Shown here piece by piece: positions 19,105-27,118 of a stretch of 33,321 nucleotides of DNA. Below the pieces are notes generated by a model, which saw only the letters and a list, made by a program, of their open reading frames with translations, did not search any database and was not told the origin of the DNA. Source of the DNA: Armatimonadota bacterium (GTDB lineage Bacteria; Armatimonadota; UBA5829; DTJY01); assembly GCA_023511795.1 (NCBI GenBank), contig JAIMAU010000022.1, positions 1 to 33,321 of the forward strand, in the 5' to 3' direction. Each line of letters starts with the position of its first letter. The first letter of the stretch is position 1. A program made the position numbers and the translations under genes.

Positions 19105-19130
19105 TACCATTATTTTTCATGGTTCGTCAA
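19101..19130 (-). promoter_or_regulatory. Sigma70 promoter of fur-feoA-feoB
   Basis: On the minus strand TTGACG (19125-19130), an 18 bp spacer and TAAAAT (19101-19106). The -10 overlaps the outer edge of the palindromic operator. Confidence 0.65.
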
Positions 19131-19423
19131 TATTTATTTTGCTAAGCCGTTTTATTATTACAATTTAAAGCAAAATTAACGGTTTCTTACCCCATTTTTA
19201 ATCCACCGCTGCTAATCTATTTTACTGGAAAAAAGGGGCGAGTAACGCAAGTTTGTAAGGCTGGTCGCTTGTGGAGCGGTCTTTCATTGCGAAACTCACT
19301 TCATGTGTGATAAAATTTTGAACGACCATATTCGGAGGCATGGGGAACAAAAATTAGAGATGCAATTGTAGACAAATCCCTTGCGTGCTTATTGTTTTTG
19401 AAACGTAGAAAGGAAAGATCGCA
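19131..19423. other. Divergent intergenic region fur / hydrogenase operon
   Basis: No open frame or known RNA is visible. It contains a plausible promoter for the hydrogenase genes (listed separately) and, just before the first gene, the ribosome site GAAAGGAAAG. I looked for a Rex-type operator and a second Fur box and found neither in convincing form. Confidence 0.5.
19287..19316 (+). promoter_or_regulatory. Putative promoter of the hydrogenase operon
   Basis: TTGCGA (19287-19292), an 18 bp spacer and TAAAAT (19311-19316). The leader would be about 100 nt long before the ATG at 19424. Confidence 0.45.
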
Positions 19424-19792
19424 ATGAAGTCTCTTGATGAGCTACATAGAATTCGAGAAAAGGCCCAGCAAGATTTAAGAATTCGAGATAGCAAGCAGAG
19501 AGCAAAAGTTATAGTTGCTATGGGGACTTGCGGCATTGCAGCTGGCGCGAAAAGCGTATTAAATGCAATTTTGGACGAACTAGACAAGCGCGGAATCAAA
19601 GATGTATTGGTTGTCCAGGCTGGTTGCAAAGGCTTATGTTCGCAGGAACCATTAGTTGATGTTTTTAGAGCCGGCGAGCCGGGAGTTACTTATGGCTACG
19701 TAACTCCTGAAAGAGCGCGAACGATTGTTAGTCAGCACCTCGTAAATGGTAACATCGTCGGTGAATGGGTAGTCACAACGACCGAAGCCTAG
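19424..19792 (+). CDS. HndB-like thioredoxin-fold [2Fe-2S] subunit of hydrogenase
   Basis: A 122-residue protein with a charged N-terminal helix and a thioredoxin-like ferredoxin domain: VAMGTCGIAAGA (Cys36) and VQAGCKGLCSQEP (Cys68, Cys72), then a PERARTIV tail. It resembles HndB, an accessory iron-sulfur subunit of NAD(P)-linked [FeFe]-hydrogenases such as HndABCD. Only three cysteines are present, one fewer than in NuoE-type domains, so either a non-Cys ligand completes the cluster or the cluster is absent. It is the first gene of the hydrogenase operon, 36 bp before the NuoE-like gene, and is preceded by AAAGGAAAG. It presumably passes electrons between the diaphorase subunit and HydA. 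Confidence 0.82.
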   Translation: MKSLDELHRIREKAQQDLRIRDSKQRAKVIVAMGTCGIAAGAKSVLNAILDELDKRGIKDVLVVQAGCKGLCSQEPLVDVFRAGEPGVTYGYVTPERARTIVSQHLVNGNIVGEWVVTTTEA

Positions 19793-19828
19793 CAGTTGCT
19801 GGGGAAACATTCCTATGGAGGTGTTAAT

Positions 19829-20332
19829 TTGAAATCTACGCAAAAGTCTGCAGAGCGCTTTTCCCACGTAAACCTTGAAGATGTGAAGAGCATCGTCGCA
19901 AAGCACGATGCATTTAGAGGCAATCTACTGCCAATACTTCACGAAGTCCAGGCAAAATATGGCTATTTGCCAGAAAGTGCATTAGAAATAATTGCCGATG
20001 AACTTTGCATTCCTGTAAGCGAGGTATATGGTACGGCGACATTCTATACGTTGTTTTCCATAGTACCTAAAGGCACGCATGTAATCAGGGTATGCAATAG
20101 CGCTCCGTGCCATATTGGAGGGTCAAAAGCCATACTTTCGGCAATCAAGGATGAGCTTGATATTGAACCAGGAGAGGTGACAGAGGATGGTCATTTTTCC
20201 CTCGAACTAACAAGCTGTCTCGGTGTCTGTGGTGTTGGCCCAGTTATTATGATTGATGATGATGTTTACGGCAACCTGACACCTGAGAAGATACCGGAGA
20301 TCCTTGCAAGATACAGGCAGGAGGAAAGCTAA
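19829..20332 (+). CDS. hydC: NuoE-like [2Fe-2S] subunit of electron-bifurcating hydrogenase
   Basis: A 167-residue NuoE/HydC/HndA homologue with a helical N-terminal part (PILHEVQAKYGYLPESAL) and a thioredoxin-like ferredoxin domain. Its four cysteines are in VCNSAPCHIGG and SCLGVCGVGP. The start is TTG at 19829, chosen because GGAGGTG (19817-19823) sits at ideal distance; upstream in-frame codons lack one. The stop directly abuts the ATG of the NuoF-like gene. Cytoplasmic partner of HydB and HydA; it carries electrons from or to the NADH-binding subunit. Confidence 0.92.
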   Translation: MKSTQKSAERFSHVNLEDVKSIVAKHDAFRGNLLPILHEVQAKYGYLPESALEIIADELCIPVSEVYGTATFYTLFSIVPKGTHVIRVCNSAPCHIGGSKAILSAIKDELDIEPGEVTEDGHFSLELTSCLGVCGVGPVIMIDDDVYGNLTPEKIPEILARYRQEES

Positions 20333-21961
20333 ATGCCATTCTACAGATCGCATATTTTAATTTGCAATGCTACTCCATGTGTACTTAAAGGAAGTAGAGC
20401 AGTTGAGGCTGCTCTCAAAGAGGAAATACGCTTAAACGGATTGGAAGACGAAATCCGCGTTGTAGAAACAGGTTGCCTCGGCATATCTGAGTGCGGACCA
20501 GTAATAGTCATCTATCCTGAGGGCACAATCTATTGCAATTTGACTCCTCAGGATGCAGGGGAAATAGTTAGGGAGCACCTTCTGAACGGCCGAATTGTTA
20601 AGAGATTGCTTTATCGCGCTCCAGAGTTGGTTAAGAAAGCCTTTAAAGCACCAGAGATACCCTTTGTAGCACGTCAGCAAAGGATAGTTCTTCGAAATGC
20701 TGGCGTTATAAACCCTGAATCAATTGAGGAATATATCGCAAATAATGGCTATGAGGCACTAGGCAAGGCGCTCACCTCAATGTCGCCCGAAAATGTCATA
20801 GAAGAAGTAAAGAAATCAAATCTTAGAGGCCGTGGGGGCGCGGCGTTTCCCACAGGAATCAAGTGGGAGGCAACGAGGAATGCAACCGGTCAGCCGAAGA
20901 CCGTAATCTGCAATGCAGATGAGGGCGAGCCCGGAAACTTCAAAGACCGGCTAATAATGGAAGGCGACCCTCATAGCATAATTGAAGCGATGATAATTGC
21001 TGGATATGCTGTTGGTGCTAACAAAGGCTATATTTATGTGAGAGGCGAGTACAAGCAATCTATTGAAAAATTGAACAAGGCTATTGAAGATGCGAAACAA
21101 ATGAACCTTCTTGGCGAAAACATCTTAAATAGCGGTTTCAATTTCGATATCGAAGTTTTCAAGGGTGCCGGCGCTTATGTTTGTGGAGAGGAAACAGCGC
21201 TCATTGAGTCGCTCGAAGGGCGGAGAGGTGAATCAATGGTAAAGCCACCTTATCCGCCGACCCAAGGACTTTGGGGAGCGCCTACGGTTATAAATAACGT
21301 TGAGACATTAGCCAATATACCTCAAATTATCTTAAATGGTGCCGATTGGTTTAACAGTATTGGCACGGAAAGAAGCAAAGGTACAAAGATATTCGCGCCG
21401 TGTGGCGATGTTCTCCAGCCTGGCGTCATCGAAGTTCCGTTTGGAACTACTATGCGAGAAATTCTTTACGAGATGGCTGGTGGAACTAAGTCTGGCAAGG
21501 ACATCAAGGCTGTTTTAATTGGTGGGCCGTCAGGCATTTGTGTTGGTAAAGAGAGTCTCGACAGGCGTTTTGCATATGAAGATCTTCCTCCGGGTGCGGG
21601 CGCTCTTATTGTAATAGATGAAGACAAGTGCATTGTTGACCTTGTACACAACTGCCTAGAGTTTTTCGTTCATGAATCGTGTGGGCAGTGCATACCATGC
21701 CGCGAAGGCACGAAGCGAATGCTTGAAATTGCGAGCAATTGGATTAATGGTGAGGGAAAGCCTGGGGATGTAGAACTAATGCAAGAGCTTGCGAATAACC
21801 TAGCTGTTTCATCTAGGTGTGGGCTTGGCCAGTTCGCGGGAACGGCATTCGCAACTAGCTATAAATTGTTTAGCGATGAGTATCTTGCCCATGTAGCTGA
21901 CCGAGAATGTCCAACCGGCGTATGCACAATGGGCAACGGAAAGGATGGAAAAGATGGGTAA
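20333..21961 (+). CDS. hydB: NuoF-like NADH-binding flavoprotein subunit (HydB/HndC)
   Basis: A 542-residue diaphorase subunit. Residues 1-95 form a thioredoxin-like [2Fe-2S] domain with Cys11, Cys16, Cys48 and Cys54. Residues about 150-445 are the FMN/NADH-binding core, with LRGRGGAAFPTGIKWE and GAGAYVCGEETALIESLEG. The [4Fe-4S] motif Cys450-x2-Cys453-x2-Cys456-x39-Cys496 follows. A further CPTGVC lies near the end. The two-cluster ferredoxin extension found at the C-terminus of Thermotoga HydB is absent, so it is closer to HndC. In the trimeric enzyme NADH and reduced ferredoxin are oxidised together to make H2. It overlaps the hydA frame by a few bases. Confidence 0.94.
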   Translation: MPFYRSHILICNATPCVLKGSRAVEAALKEEIRLNGLEDEIRVVETGCLGISECGPVIVIYPEGTIYCNLTPQDAGEIVREHLLNGRIVKRLLYRAPELVKKAFKAPEIPFVARQQRIVLRNAGVINPESIEEYIANNGYEALGKALTSMSPENVIEEVKKSNLRGRGGAAFPTGIKWEATRNATGQPKTVICNADEGEPGNFKDRLIMEGDPHSIIEAMIIAGYAVGANKGYIYVRGEYKQSIEKLNKAIEDAKQMNLLGENILNSGFNFDIEVFKGAGAYVCGEETALIESLEGRRGESMVKPPYPPTQGLWGAPTVINNVETLANIPQIILNGADWFNSIGTERSKGTKIFAPCGDVLQPGVIEVPFGTTMREILYEMAGGTKSGKDIKAVLIGGPSGICVGKESLDRRFAYEDLPPGAGALIVIDEDKCIVDLVHNCLEFFVHESCGQCIPCREGTKRMLEIASNWINGEGKPGDVELMQELANNLAVSSRCGLGQFAGTAFATSYKLFSDEYLAHVADRECPTGVCTMGNGKDGKDG

Positions 21962-23729
21962 GAAAATAAACATGACAATCAATGGCCAAAAGGTTGTGGC
22001 TGAAGAAGGAATGACTATTCTTCAAGCGGCGCAACAAGCGGGTATCTATATTCCTACTCTTTGCTATCATCCAGATTTAAGCGTAGAAGGTGTATGTAGA
22101 ATCTGCGTTGTGGAAATAGAAGGCCAAAGGTTATTGTGCCCGTCGTGTGCATATCCAGTATCCGATGGTTTGAATGTCAACACACACTCTCCAAAAGTTC
22201 GAGAAGCGCGGCGCATGATAGTAGAACTTTTGCTAGCGAACCATCCGCAGGAATGCCTTACTTGTTCGGCAAACCAGAAATGTGAACTCCAGAAGTTTGC
22301 GAAAGAACTAGGAATTCAGGAGGTTCGTTTCCAAGGCGAGCGCCATAACCACAAAAAAGACGAATCAAATCCTTCGATAATTAGGAATCCTGAAAAGTGC
22401 ATTCTCTGCAAGAGATGTGTTCGGGTATGCCATGAAATCCAAACTGTTGGCGCCCTTTTTGCCCACAACCGCGGCTGGCATACTGAAATTGGTCCTCCTT
22501 TCAATAAAGAACTAGCAGAGGTCGTTTGTGTTTATTGTGGTCAGTGCATTGACCGATGTCCAACCGGTGCACTGAAGGCCAAGGATCCGGCCCATGAAAT
22601 TTGGCAAGCCATTGATGATCCTAATAAGTTTGTGATTGTGCAGGTTGCGCCGGCTGTTCGGGCAACAATTGGTGAAGAGTTCGGCATGCCGCCTGGTAGC
22701 TTGGTCACTGGCAAAATGGTAACAGCACTGCGCATGCTTGGATACGACAAGGTATTTGATACGGACTTTGCAGCTGACCTAACAATAATGGAGGAAGGCC
22801 ATGAATTAATCCAGCGGTTGAAGAAAGGCGGAACTCTGCCAATGATTACCTCTTGTAGCCCAGGCTGGATTAAGTTCATTGAACATTTCTATCCCGATCA
22901 GCTACCACATCTTTCAACATGCAAATCGCCCCAGCAAATGTTTGGTGCGATAGCAAAGACATATTATGCACAAAAGATAGGCATCGATCCTGCAAAAATG
23001 GTTGTGGTTTCAATAATGCCTTGTACTGCAAAGAAATTTGAGGCTGAAAGGCCCGAGATGCATGCGAGTGGGTATAAAGACGTTGACTATGTGCTGACAA
23101 CTCGTGAAGCAGCTGGAATGATCAAGGAGGCAGGTATAGATCTTCCAAACTTGCCTGATAGTGAGTTTGACGCACCTTTGGGTATATCTACTGGCGCCGG
23201 AGTAATTTTTGGAGCAACAGGAGGTGTTATGGAGGCGGCGCTGAGAACTGCATATGAAGTCATCACCGGCAAACCGTTGGAAAATATTGAAATTACGGCC
23301 GTTCGCGGAATGGAAGGTGTGCGAGAGGCAACGGTTGATATAGATGGGGTTAAAGTCAAGGCTGCAGTAGCGCACGGCCTAGGGAATGCTAGAAAGCTAC
23401 TTGAACAAATAAAAGAGGGCAAATCGGACCATCAGTTCATAGAAATAATGGCGTGTCCTGGTGGTTGCCTTGGCGGTGGCGGTCAGCCATTCCCGACATC
23501 GCCTGAGATACGGAAAGCTCGGGCAGAGGCAATTTATCTTGCAGACCGCTTAATGCCGATTAGGAAATCTCATGAGAACCCGGCAATTATCGAGCTATAC
23601 GAGACATTCCTTAAAGAGCCCTTAGGTGAAATGTCGCACAAGCTTCTGCATACTCACTATACTCGAAGGGACAAAAAGTTAGCACCTAAGAGTAAAGAAT
23701 CTAAGCAGCAGTTAACTCATTCAACATAG
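21954..23729 (+). CDS. hydA: [FeFe]-hydrogenase catalytic subunit, multi-cluster, bifurcating type
   Basis: Numbering from the ATG at 21954. The N-terminal [2Fe-2S] domain has Cys37, Cys48, Cys51 and Cys65. It is followed by the His-ligated [4Fe-4S] motif (His97, Cys101, Cys104, Cys110) and two ferredoxin clusters (149-159 and 192-202). The H-cluster domain has TSCSPGW (Cys301), MPCTAKKFE (Cys357) and ACPGGCLGGGGQP (Cys501, Cys505). All four H-cluster cysteines are present; Ser replaces the second Cys of the classical TSCCP proton-relay motif. At about 591 aa it lacks the extra C-terminal [2Fe-2S] of Thermotoga HydA. ATG at 21954 fits AAGG nine bases upstream; ATGs at 21945 and 21972 are alternatives. 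Cytoplasmic, assembled by HydG and HydE downstream. Confidence 0.95.
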   Translation: MGKKINMTINGQKVVAEEGMTILQAAQQAGIYIPTLCYHPDLSVEGVCRICVVEIEGQRLLCPSCAYPVSDGLNVNTHSPKVREARRMIVELLLANHPQECLTCSANQKCELQKFAKELGIQEVRFQGERHNHKKDESNPSIIRNPEKCILCKRCVRVCHEIQTVGALFAHNRGWHTEIGPPFNKELAEVVCVYCGQCIDRCPTGALKAKDPAHEIWQAIDDPNKFVIVQVAPAVRATIGEEFGMPPGSLVTGKMVTALRMLGYDKVFDTDFAADLTIMEEGHELIQRLKKGGTLPMITSCSPGWIKFIEHFYPDQLPHLSTCKSPQQMFGAIAKTYYAQKIGIDPAKMVVVSIMPCTAKKFEAERPEMHASGYKDVDYVLTTREAAGMIKEAGIDLPNLPDSEFDAPLGISTGAGVIFGATGGVMEAALRTAYEVITGKPLENIEITAVRGMEGVREATVDIDGVKVKAAVAHGLGNARKLLEQIKEGKSDHQFIEIMACPGGCLGGGGQPFPTSPEIRKARAEAIYLADRLMPIRKSHENPAIIELYETFLKEPLGEMSHKLLHTHYTRRDKKLAPKSKESKQQLTHST

Positions 23730-23773
23730 CAAAGCGTTTTTTCTGCAGAAGAGGTCAAATTAAATAACTCAAA

Positions 23774-23932
23774 ATGAGCAAAGCCTTGGCAGTGATGTTT
23801 GATGGGCGCTTTGGTGATAAGCTGAGGCTTTGCTCACCAAAGAATTCATATTTTAATAAGCTAGAAATTTCATGCTCCGGATGCCAGCGATTTCAAAACA
23901 AAGTATTCTCGCCGGGTAAAAGATATGCTTGA
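23774..23932 (+). CDS. Possible 52-residue Cys-containing small protein before hydG
   Basis: An open frame between hydA and hydG would encode a basic peptide with three cysteines, including CSGCQRF, and MFDGRFGDKLRLC near the start. Its TGA overlaps the hydG start by eight bases, a typical coupling distance, and it fills most of the gap. Against it: no good ribosome site (AGAGG lies 22 bases away), and its 5' part coincides with a long inverted repeat that could be an RNA element. I do not recognise a family. It could be a genuine small maturation or regulatory peptide, or chance. Confidence 0.3.
   Translation: MSKALAVMFDGRFGDKLRLCSPKNSYFNKLEISCSGCQRFQNKVFSPGKRYA
23775..23836 (+). repeat. 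12 bp perfect inverted repeat in the hydA-hydG gap
   Basis: TGAGCAAAGCCT (23775-23786) and AGGCTTTGCTCA (23825-23836) pair perfectly around 38 nt. There is no T-run behind it, so it is not an intrinsic terminator. It may be an mRNA processing or stabilising structure between the structural and maturation genes, or a regulatory leader of hydG. Confidence 0.6.
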
Positions 23933-25313
23933 AGTAATCGAAAGAAATAAAATAGAGGAAATCCTCAAAGACTCTGCAAGGCCATCGAGACTCGAAATTG
24001 AGTCAATATTGGACAAAGCTCGTGCATTGAAGGGTCTTTCTTTATTGGAACTTGCCAGGCTGCTTGCACTTGAAGACCTAGACCTCTTGGAGCAAGTTTT
24101 TTTAGCAGCGAGAGAAGTAAAGGAGAAAGTATACGGCAAACGGCTTGTATTTTTTGCACCGCTTTATGTTTCAAATTACTGCGCGAATAACTGTTTGTAC
24201 TGTGGGTTCAGAAGGGACAATAAGGATCTTGAGCGGCGATGCCTTACGGTTGACGAAGTTCGTGAGGAAGTCAAAATTCTCCTGGCGGAAGGTCATAAGA
24301 GATTACTCCTTGTATTTGGAGAGCACCCTCATTACTCGGGAATAGACTACATGGAGGAAGTCATATCTGCTGTATATAGTGTTCATACTCCTGATGGAGA
24401 AATTCGCCGGGTAAATGTAAACAGTGCGCCACTTACCGTAGAAGATTTTCGCCGCTTGAAAGCATGTGGAATTGGCACATATCAATTATTTCAAGAAACA
24501 TACCACCCGAGCATTTACAAATACGTTCACCCATCTGGTCCCAAAGCCAATTATGAGTGGAGGCTTACGGCCATTAACAGGGCTTTTGAAGCGGGGATTG
24601 ACGACGTAGGCATTGGCGTTCTCTTTGGACTTTATGATTACAAATATGAATGCGTTGCAATGCTAGCTCACATACAGAATTTAGAAGAAAATTTTGGAAT
24701 CGGGCCGCACACAATTTCAGTACCACGACTTGAACCCGCACTTAATGCTCCTCTTGCAGCCAAGCCGCCCTACCCTGTTACTGACTTCGAATTTCGGAAA
24801 ATAATCGCTTCCATAAGACTAGCAGTCCCATATACTGGAATTATTCTTACTACCAGAGAACGGCCCGAATTTCGTGATGAACTCTTCGCGTTAGGGGTAT
24901 CGCAAATTAGCGCTGGGTCTGTAACTTCTCCTGGTGGATACAAGCGGCGACAAAAACATGCTCCAGAGGCTGAGCAATTCGAAATAGGAGATACTAGATC
25001 GCTTGAGGAGCTTGTGGCAACAATAATTAAAAAAGGCTATATTCCGAGCTTTTGCACCGCATGCTATCGACTAAAGCGAACTGGCGATAGGTTTATGTCT
25101 TTGGCAAAAACGGGCAATATTGGACAAATGTGCCTGCCGAACGCAATCTTATCTTTTGAAGAATACATACTTGATCATGCTACCCCTTTTACTCGTGCTG
25201 CAGGTCAAAAAGTTGTAGACAAATCGCTCGAAGAGTTACCGGCAGAGATGCGCACGCGGACACGACGACTCCTTGAAGAACTTCGCTCAGGGAAACGTGA
25301 TCTTTACGTATAA
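23925..25313 (+). CDS. hydG: [FeFe]-hydrogenase maturase HydG
   Basis: A radical-SAM tyrosine lyase that cleaves tyrosine to supply CO and CN- as an Fe(CO)2(CN) synthon for the H-cluster. The radical-SAM cysteines are Cys86-x3-Cys90-x2-Cys93 (YCANNCLYCGF). The C-terminal auxiliary-cluster motif Cys377-x2-Cys380-x22-Cys403 is the HydG hallmark that separates it from ThiH. Length 462 aa is normal. It follows hydA by 195 bp and precedes hydE by 23 bp. Confidence 0.96.
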   Translation: MLEVIERNKIEEILKDSARPSRLEIESILDKARALKGLSLLELARLLALEDLDLLEQVFLAAREVKEKVYGKRLVFFAPLYVSNYCANNCLYCGFRRDNKDLERRCLTVDEVREEVKILLAEGHKRLLLVFGEHPHYSGIDYMEEVISAVYSVHTPDGEIRRVNVNSAPLTVEDFRRLKACGIGTYQLFQETYHPSIYKYVHPSGPKANYEWRLTAINRAFEAGIDDVGIGVLFGLYDYKYECVAMLAHIQNLEENFGIGPHTISVPRLEPALNAPLAAKPPYPVTDFEFRKIIASIRLAVPYTGIILTTRERPEFRDELFALGVSQISAGSVTSPGGYKRRQKHAPEAEQFEIGDTRSLEELVATIIKKGYIPSFCTACYRLKRTGDRFMSLAKTGNIGQMCLPNAILSFEEYILDHATPFTRAAGQKVVDKSLEELPAEMRTRTRRLLEELRSGKRDLYV

Positions 25314-25336
25314 GGCCACTTTGTTAGCTCGAAGCT

Positions 25337-26377
25337 ATGGATTCCCTATTTGAAAAAGCTATTGAAACTGGCAATCTAAGCAGAGAAGAGATTATCAGCC
25401 TCTTATCGCTTGATGAAAAGGAAAGTATAGCTCGCCTTTTGGCAGTTGCTGATCAGGTGCGGAAAGAAGAGTGTGGCGATGATGTCCATATTCGAGGATT
25501 GATAGAATTCTCGAACATTTGCATAAGGAATTGCTTGTACTGCGGACTGAGGCGAGAAAATAACAAAGTCAGAAGATATCGCATGAGCATAGACGAAGTT
25601 GTTGAGGCCGCAGTTAAGGTTGGAAAATATGGCGTTGGTACTGTAGTTCTCCAATCCGGTGAGGACCCCTGGTTCACGGCCGAACGAATGGCTGAAATTA
25701 TTCAAAAAATCAAATCCAAGGTGGTTTGCGCTGTTACCCTCTGCATTGGCGAGCGTTCATCGGAGGACTACCGGATAATGAGAGAAGCCGGCGCAGATAG
25801 GTTCCTTCTTCGACACGAAACAGCGAATCCGGAGTTATATAGGCGGCTTCATCCCGATATGTCTTTTGTGAATAGATTGTGTTGTTTGAATAATCTGCGC
25901 GAGCACGGCTATCAGGTTGGCGCTGGAAACATAGTTGGTTTGCCAGGTCAGTCTGTGGCCGACCTAGCAGATGATGCGCTCTTCGTGAAAGAATTGGATG
26001 CAGATATGGTTGGAATTGGCCCTTTTATTCCCCACCCCAACACACCACTAGCCAACTATCCTAGCGGGAGCCTTGATATGAGCCTAAAAATGGTTGCTGT
26101 TGTGCGAATCGTAACGCGAAATGCTCTTATACCTGCAACCACAGCAGTGGGAACAGTCGACCCATTTGGACGAGAAAAAGCTCTAATGGCTGGCGCAAAC
26201 GTTGTTATGCCAAACTTCACTCCACTCGAGTACCGCGTTCACTATGAGATCTATCCTGCTAAGAAGTGCATTACCGAAGATCCACAGCATTCTTTGGCGG
26301 ATATACGTGCTAGGATTGAGTCAATTGGCAGAAGGGTGGCTACTGGACCAGGGCATTCACCAAAGAAGAGACTTTAA
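25337..26377 (+). CDS. hydE: [FeFe]-hydrogenase maturase HydE
   Basis: A radical-SAM TIM-barrel enzyme acting on the HydG-derived iron complex during assembly of the dithiomethylamine-bridged diiron site. Cys62-x3-Cys66-x2-Cys69 (ICIRNCLYCGL) binds the SAM cluster. TVVLQSGEDPWF, RHETANPELY and GNIVGLPGQSV are typical of HydE and related BioB-like proteins. Full length at 346 aa. The ribosome site before the ATG is weak; close spacing to hydG suggests coupled expression. The stop overlaps that of the convergent DUF72 gene. HydF, the third maturase, is not in the window. Confidence 0.95.
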   Translation: MDSLFEKAIETGNLSREEIISLLSLDEKESIARLLAVADQVRKEECGDDVHIRGLIEFSNICIRNCLYCGLRRENNKVRRYRMSIDEVVEAAVKVGKYGVGTVVLQSGEDPWFTAERMAEIIQKIKSKVVCAVTLCIGERSSEDYRIMREAGADRFLLRHETANPELYRRLHPDMSFVNRLCCLNNLREHGYQVGAGNIVGLPGQSVADLADDALFVKELDADMVGIGPFIPHPNTPLANYPSGSLDMSLKMVAVVRIVTRNALIPATTAVGTVDPFGREKALMAGANVVMPNFTPLEYRVHYEIYPAKKCITEDPQHSLADIRARIESIGRRVATGPGHSPKKRL

Positions 26378-27099
26378 AACCCAACTAGTTCTTTGAGTCT
26401 TTTTGCGTTTTGTACCGCAAAGCCTTTATAGTCATTATTAAAGTATACATAGACGTCCACATTCTCAAGCATTCCTTTTACTTGTTCAGCCCACCATTCA
26501 AGCATTGGTTCTTCATAGTTGCCTTCGGTTTCAATGCCGCCGCTATGCATGCGAATATAGGCGAAAGGTGCTGTCGCTTTGATAATCCGTGGCAAACCAG
26601 GGGCACTCATAATGCAATAACCTACAGAATACTCTTTCAACAAATTAAAAACTTCATCTATTTGCCAAGTAGGATTGCGGAATTCCATCACGTGTCGGAG
26701 GTCATTAGGGAGTAATTCAAGGAAGCTCTGAAGTCTTCCCAAATCTATTTTAAAACTTGGCGGAAGCTGGTACAAAATTGGGCCTAGCTTTTCACCCAAT
26801 CCACGTGCATTGTTAATTATTCTTTCCAGTGGTTCTTTAGGATCTCTTAGTCTTTTTTGATGAGTTAAGTACCTGCTTGCCTTGACTGCAAAAGTAAAAC
26901 CATCTGGTGATTCGTTTCGCCATTTTTCGAAAGTCTCGCGCTCCGGTAGACGGTAAAACGAAAAATTAATTTCTACTGTATCGAAATATTGGGCATAAAA
27001 CTCAAGCCATTTCTTACTAGGCAAGCCTTTCGGATAGAAAACGTCCACCCAGTGGTTATAATTCCATCCTGATGTGCCAATATATGCCCGATTCTTCAT
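26374..27099 (-). CDS. DUF72 family protein
   Basis: A 241-residue TIM-barrel-like protein of the DUF72 (YecE) family: IGTSGWNYNHW at the start, VEINFSFYRLP, FTFAVKASRYLTH and VMEFRNPTW. The biochemical function of the family is unresolved. A ribosome site AAGGTGA precedes the ATG. It lies 19 bp downstream of the nitrilase-family gene on the same strand and is probably in one transcript with it. The last four bases overlap the convergent hydE stop. Confidence 0.9.
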   Translation of the reverse strand: MKNRAYIGTSGWNYNHWVDVFYPKGLPSKKWLEFYAQYFDTVEINFSFYRLPERETFEKWRNESPDGFTFAVKASRYLTHQKRLRDPKEPLERIINNARGLGEKLGPILYQLPPSFKIDLGRLQSFLELLPNDLRHVMEFRNPTWQIDEVFNLLKEYSVGYCIMSAPGLPRIIKATAPFAYIRMHSGGIETEGNYEEPMLEWWAEQVKGMLENVDVYVYFNNDYKGFAVQNAKRLKELVGF

Positions 27100-27118
27100 A
27101 GTGTCACCTTAAACCAAT

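Noticed and set aside
19260-19320. Rex-type redox operator before the hydrogenase operon
   Set aside because: TTGCGAAACTCACTTCATGTG only loosely recalls the TTGTGAA...TTCACAA pattern and is not symmetric.
23775-23836. Inverted repeat read as hydA terminator
   Set aside because: The 38 nt loop and lack of a following T-run do not fit an intrinsic terminator.
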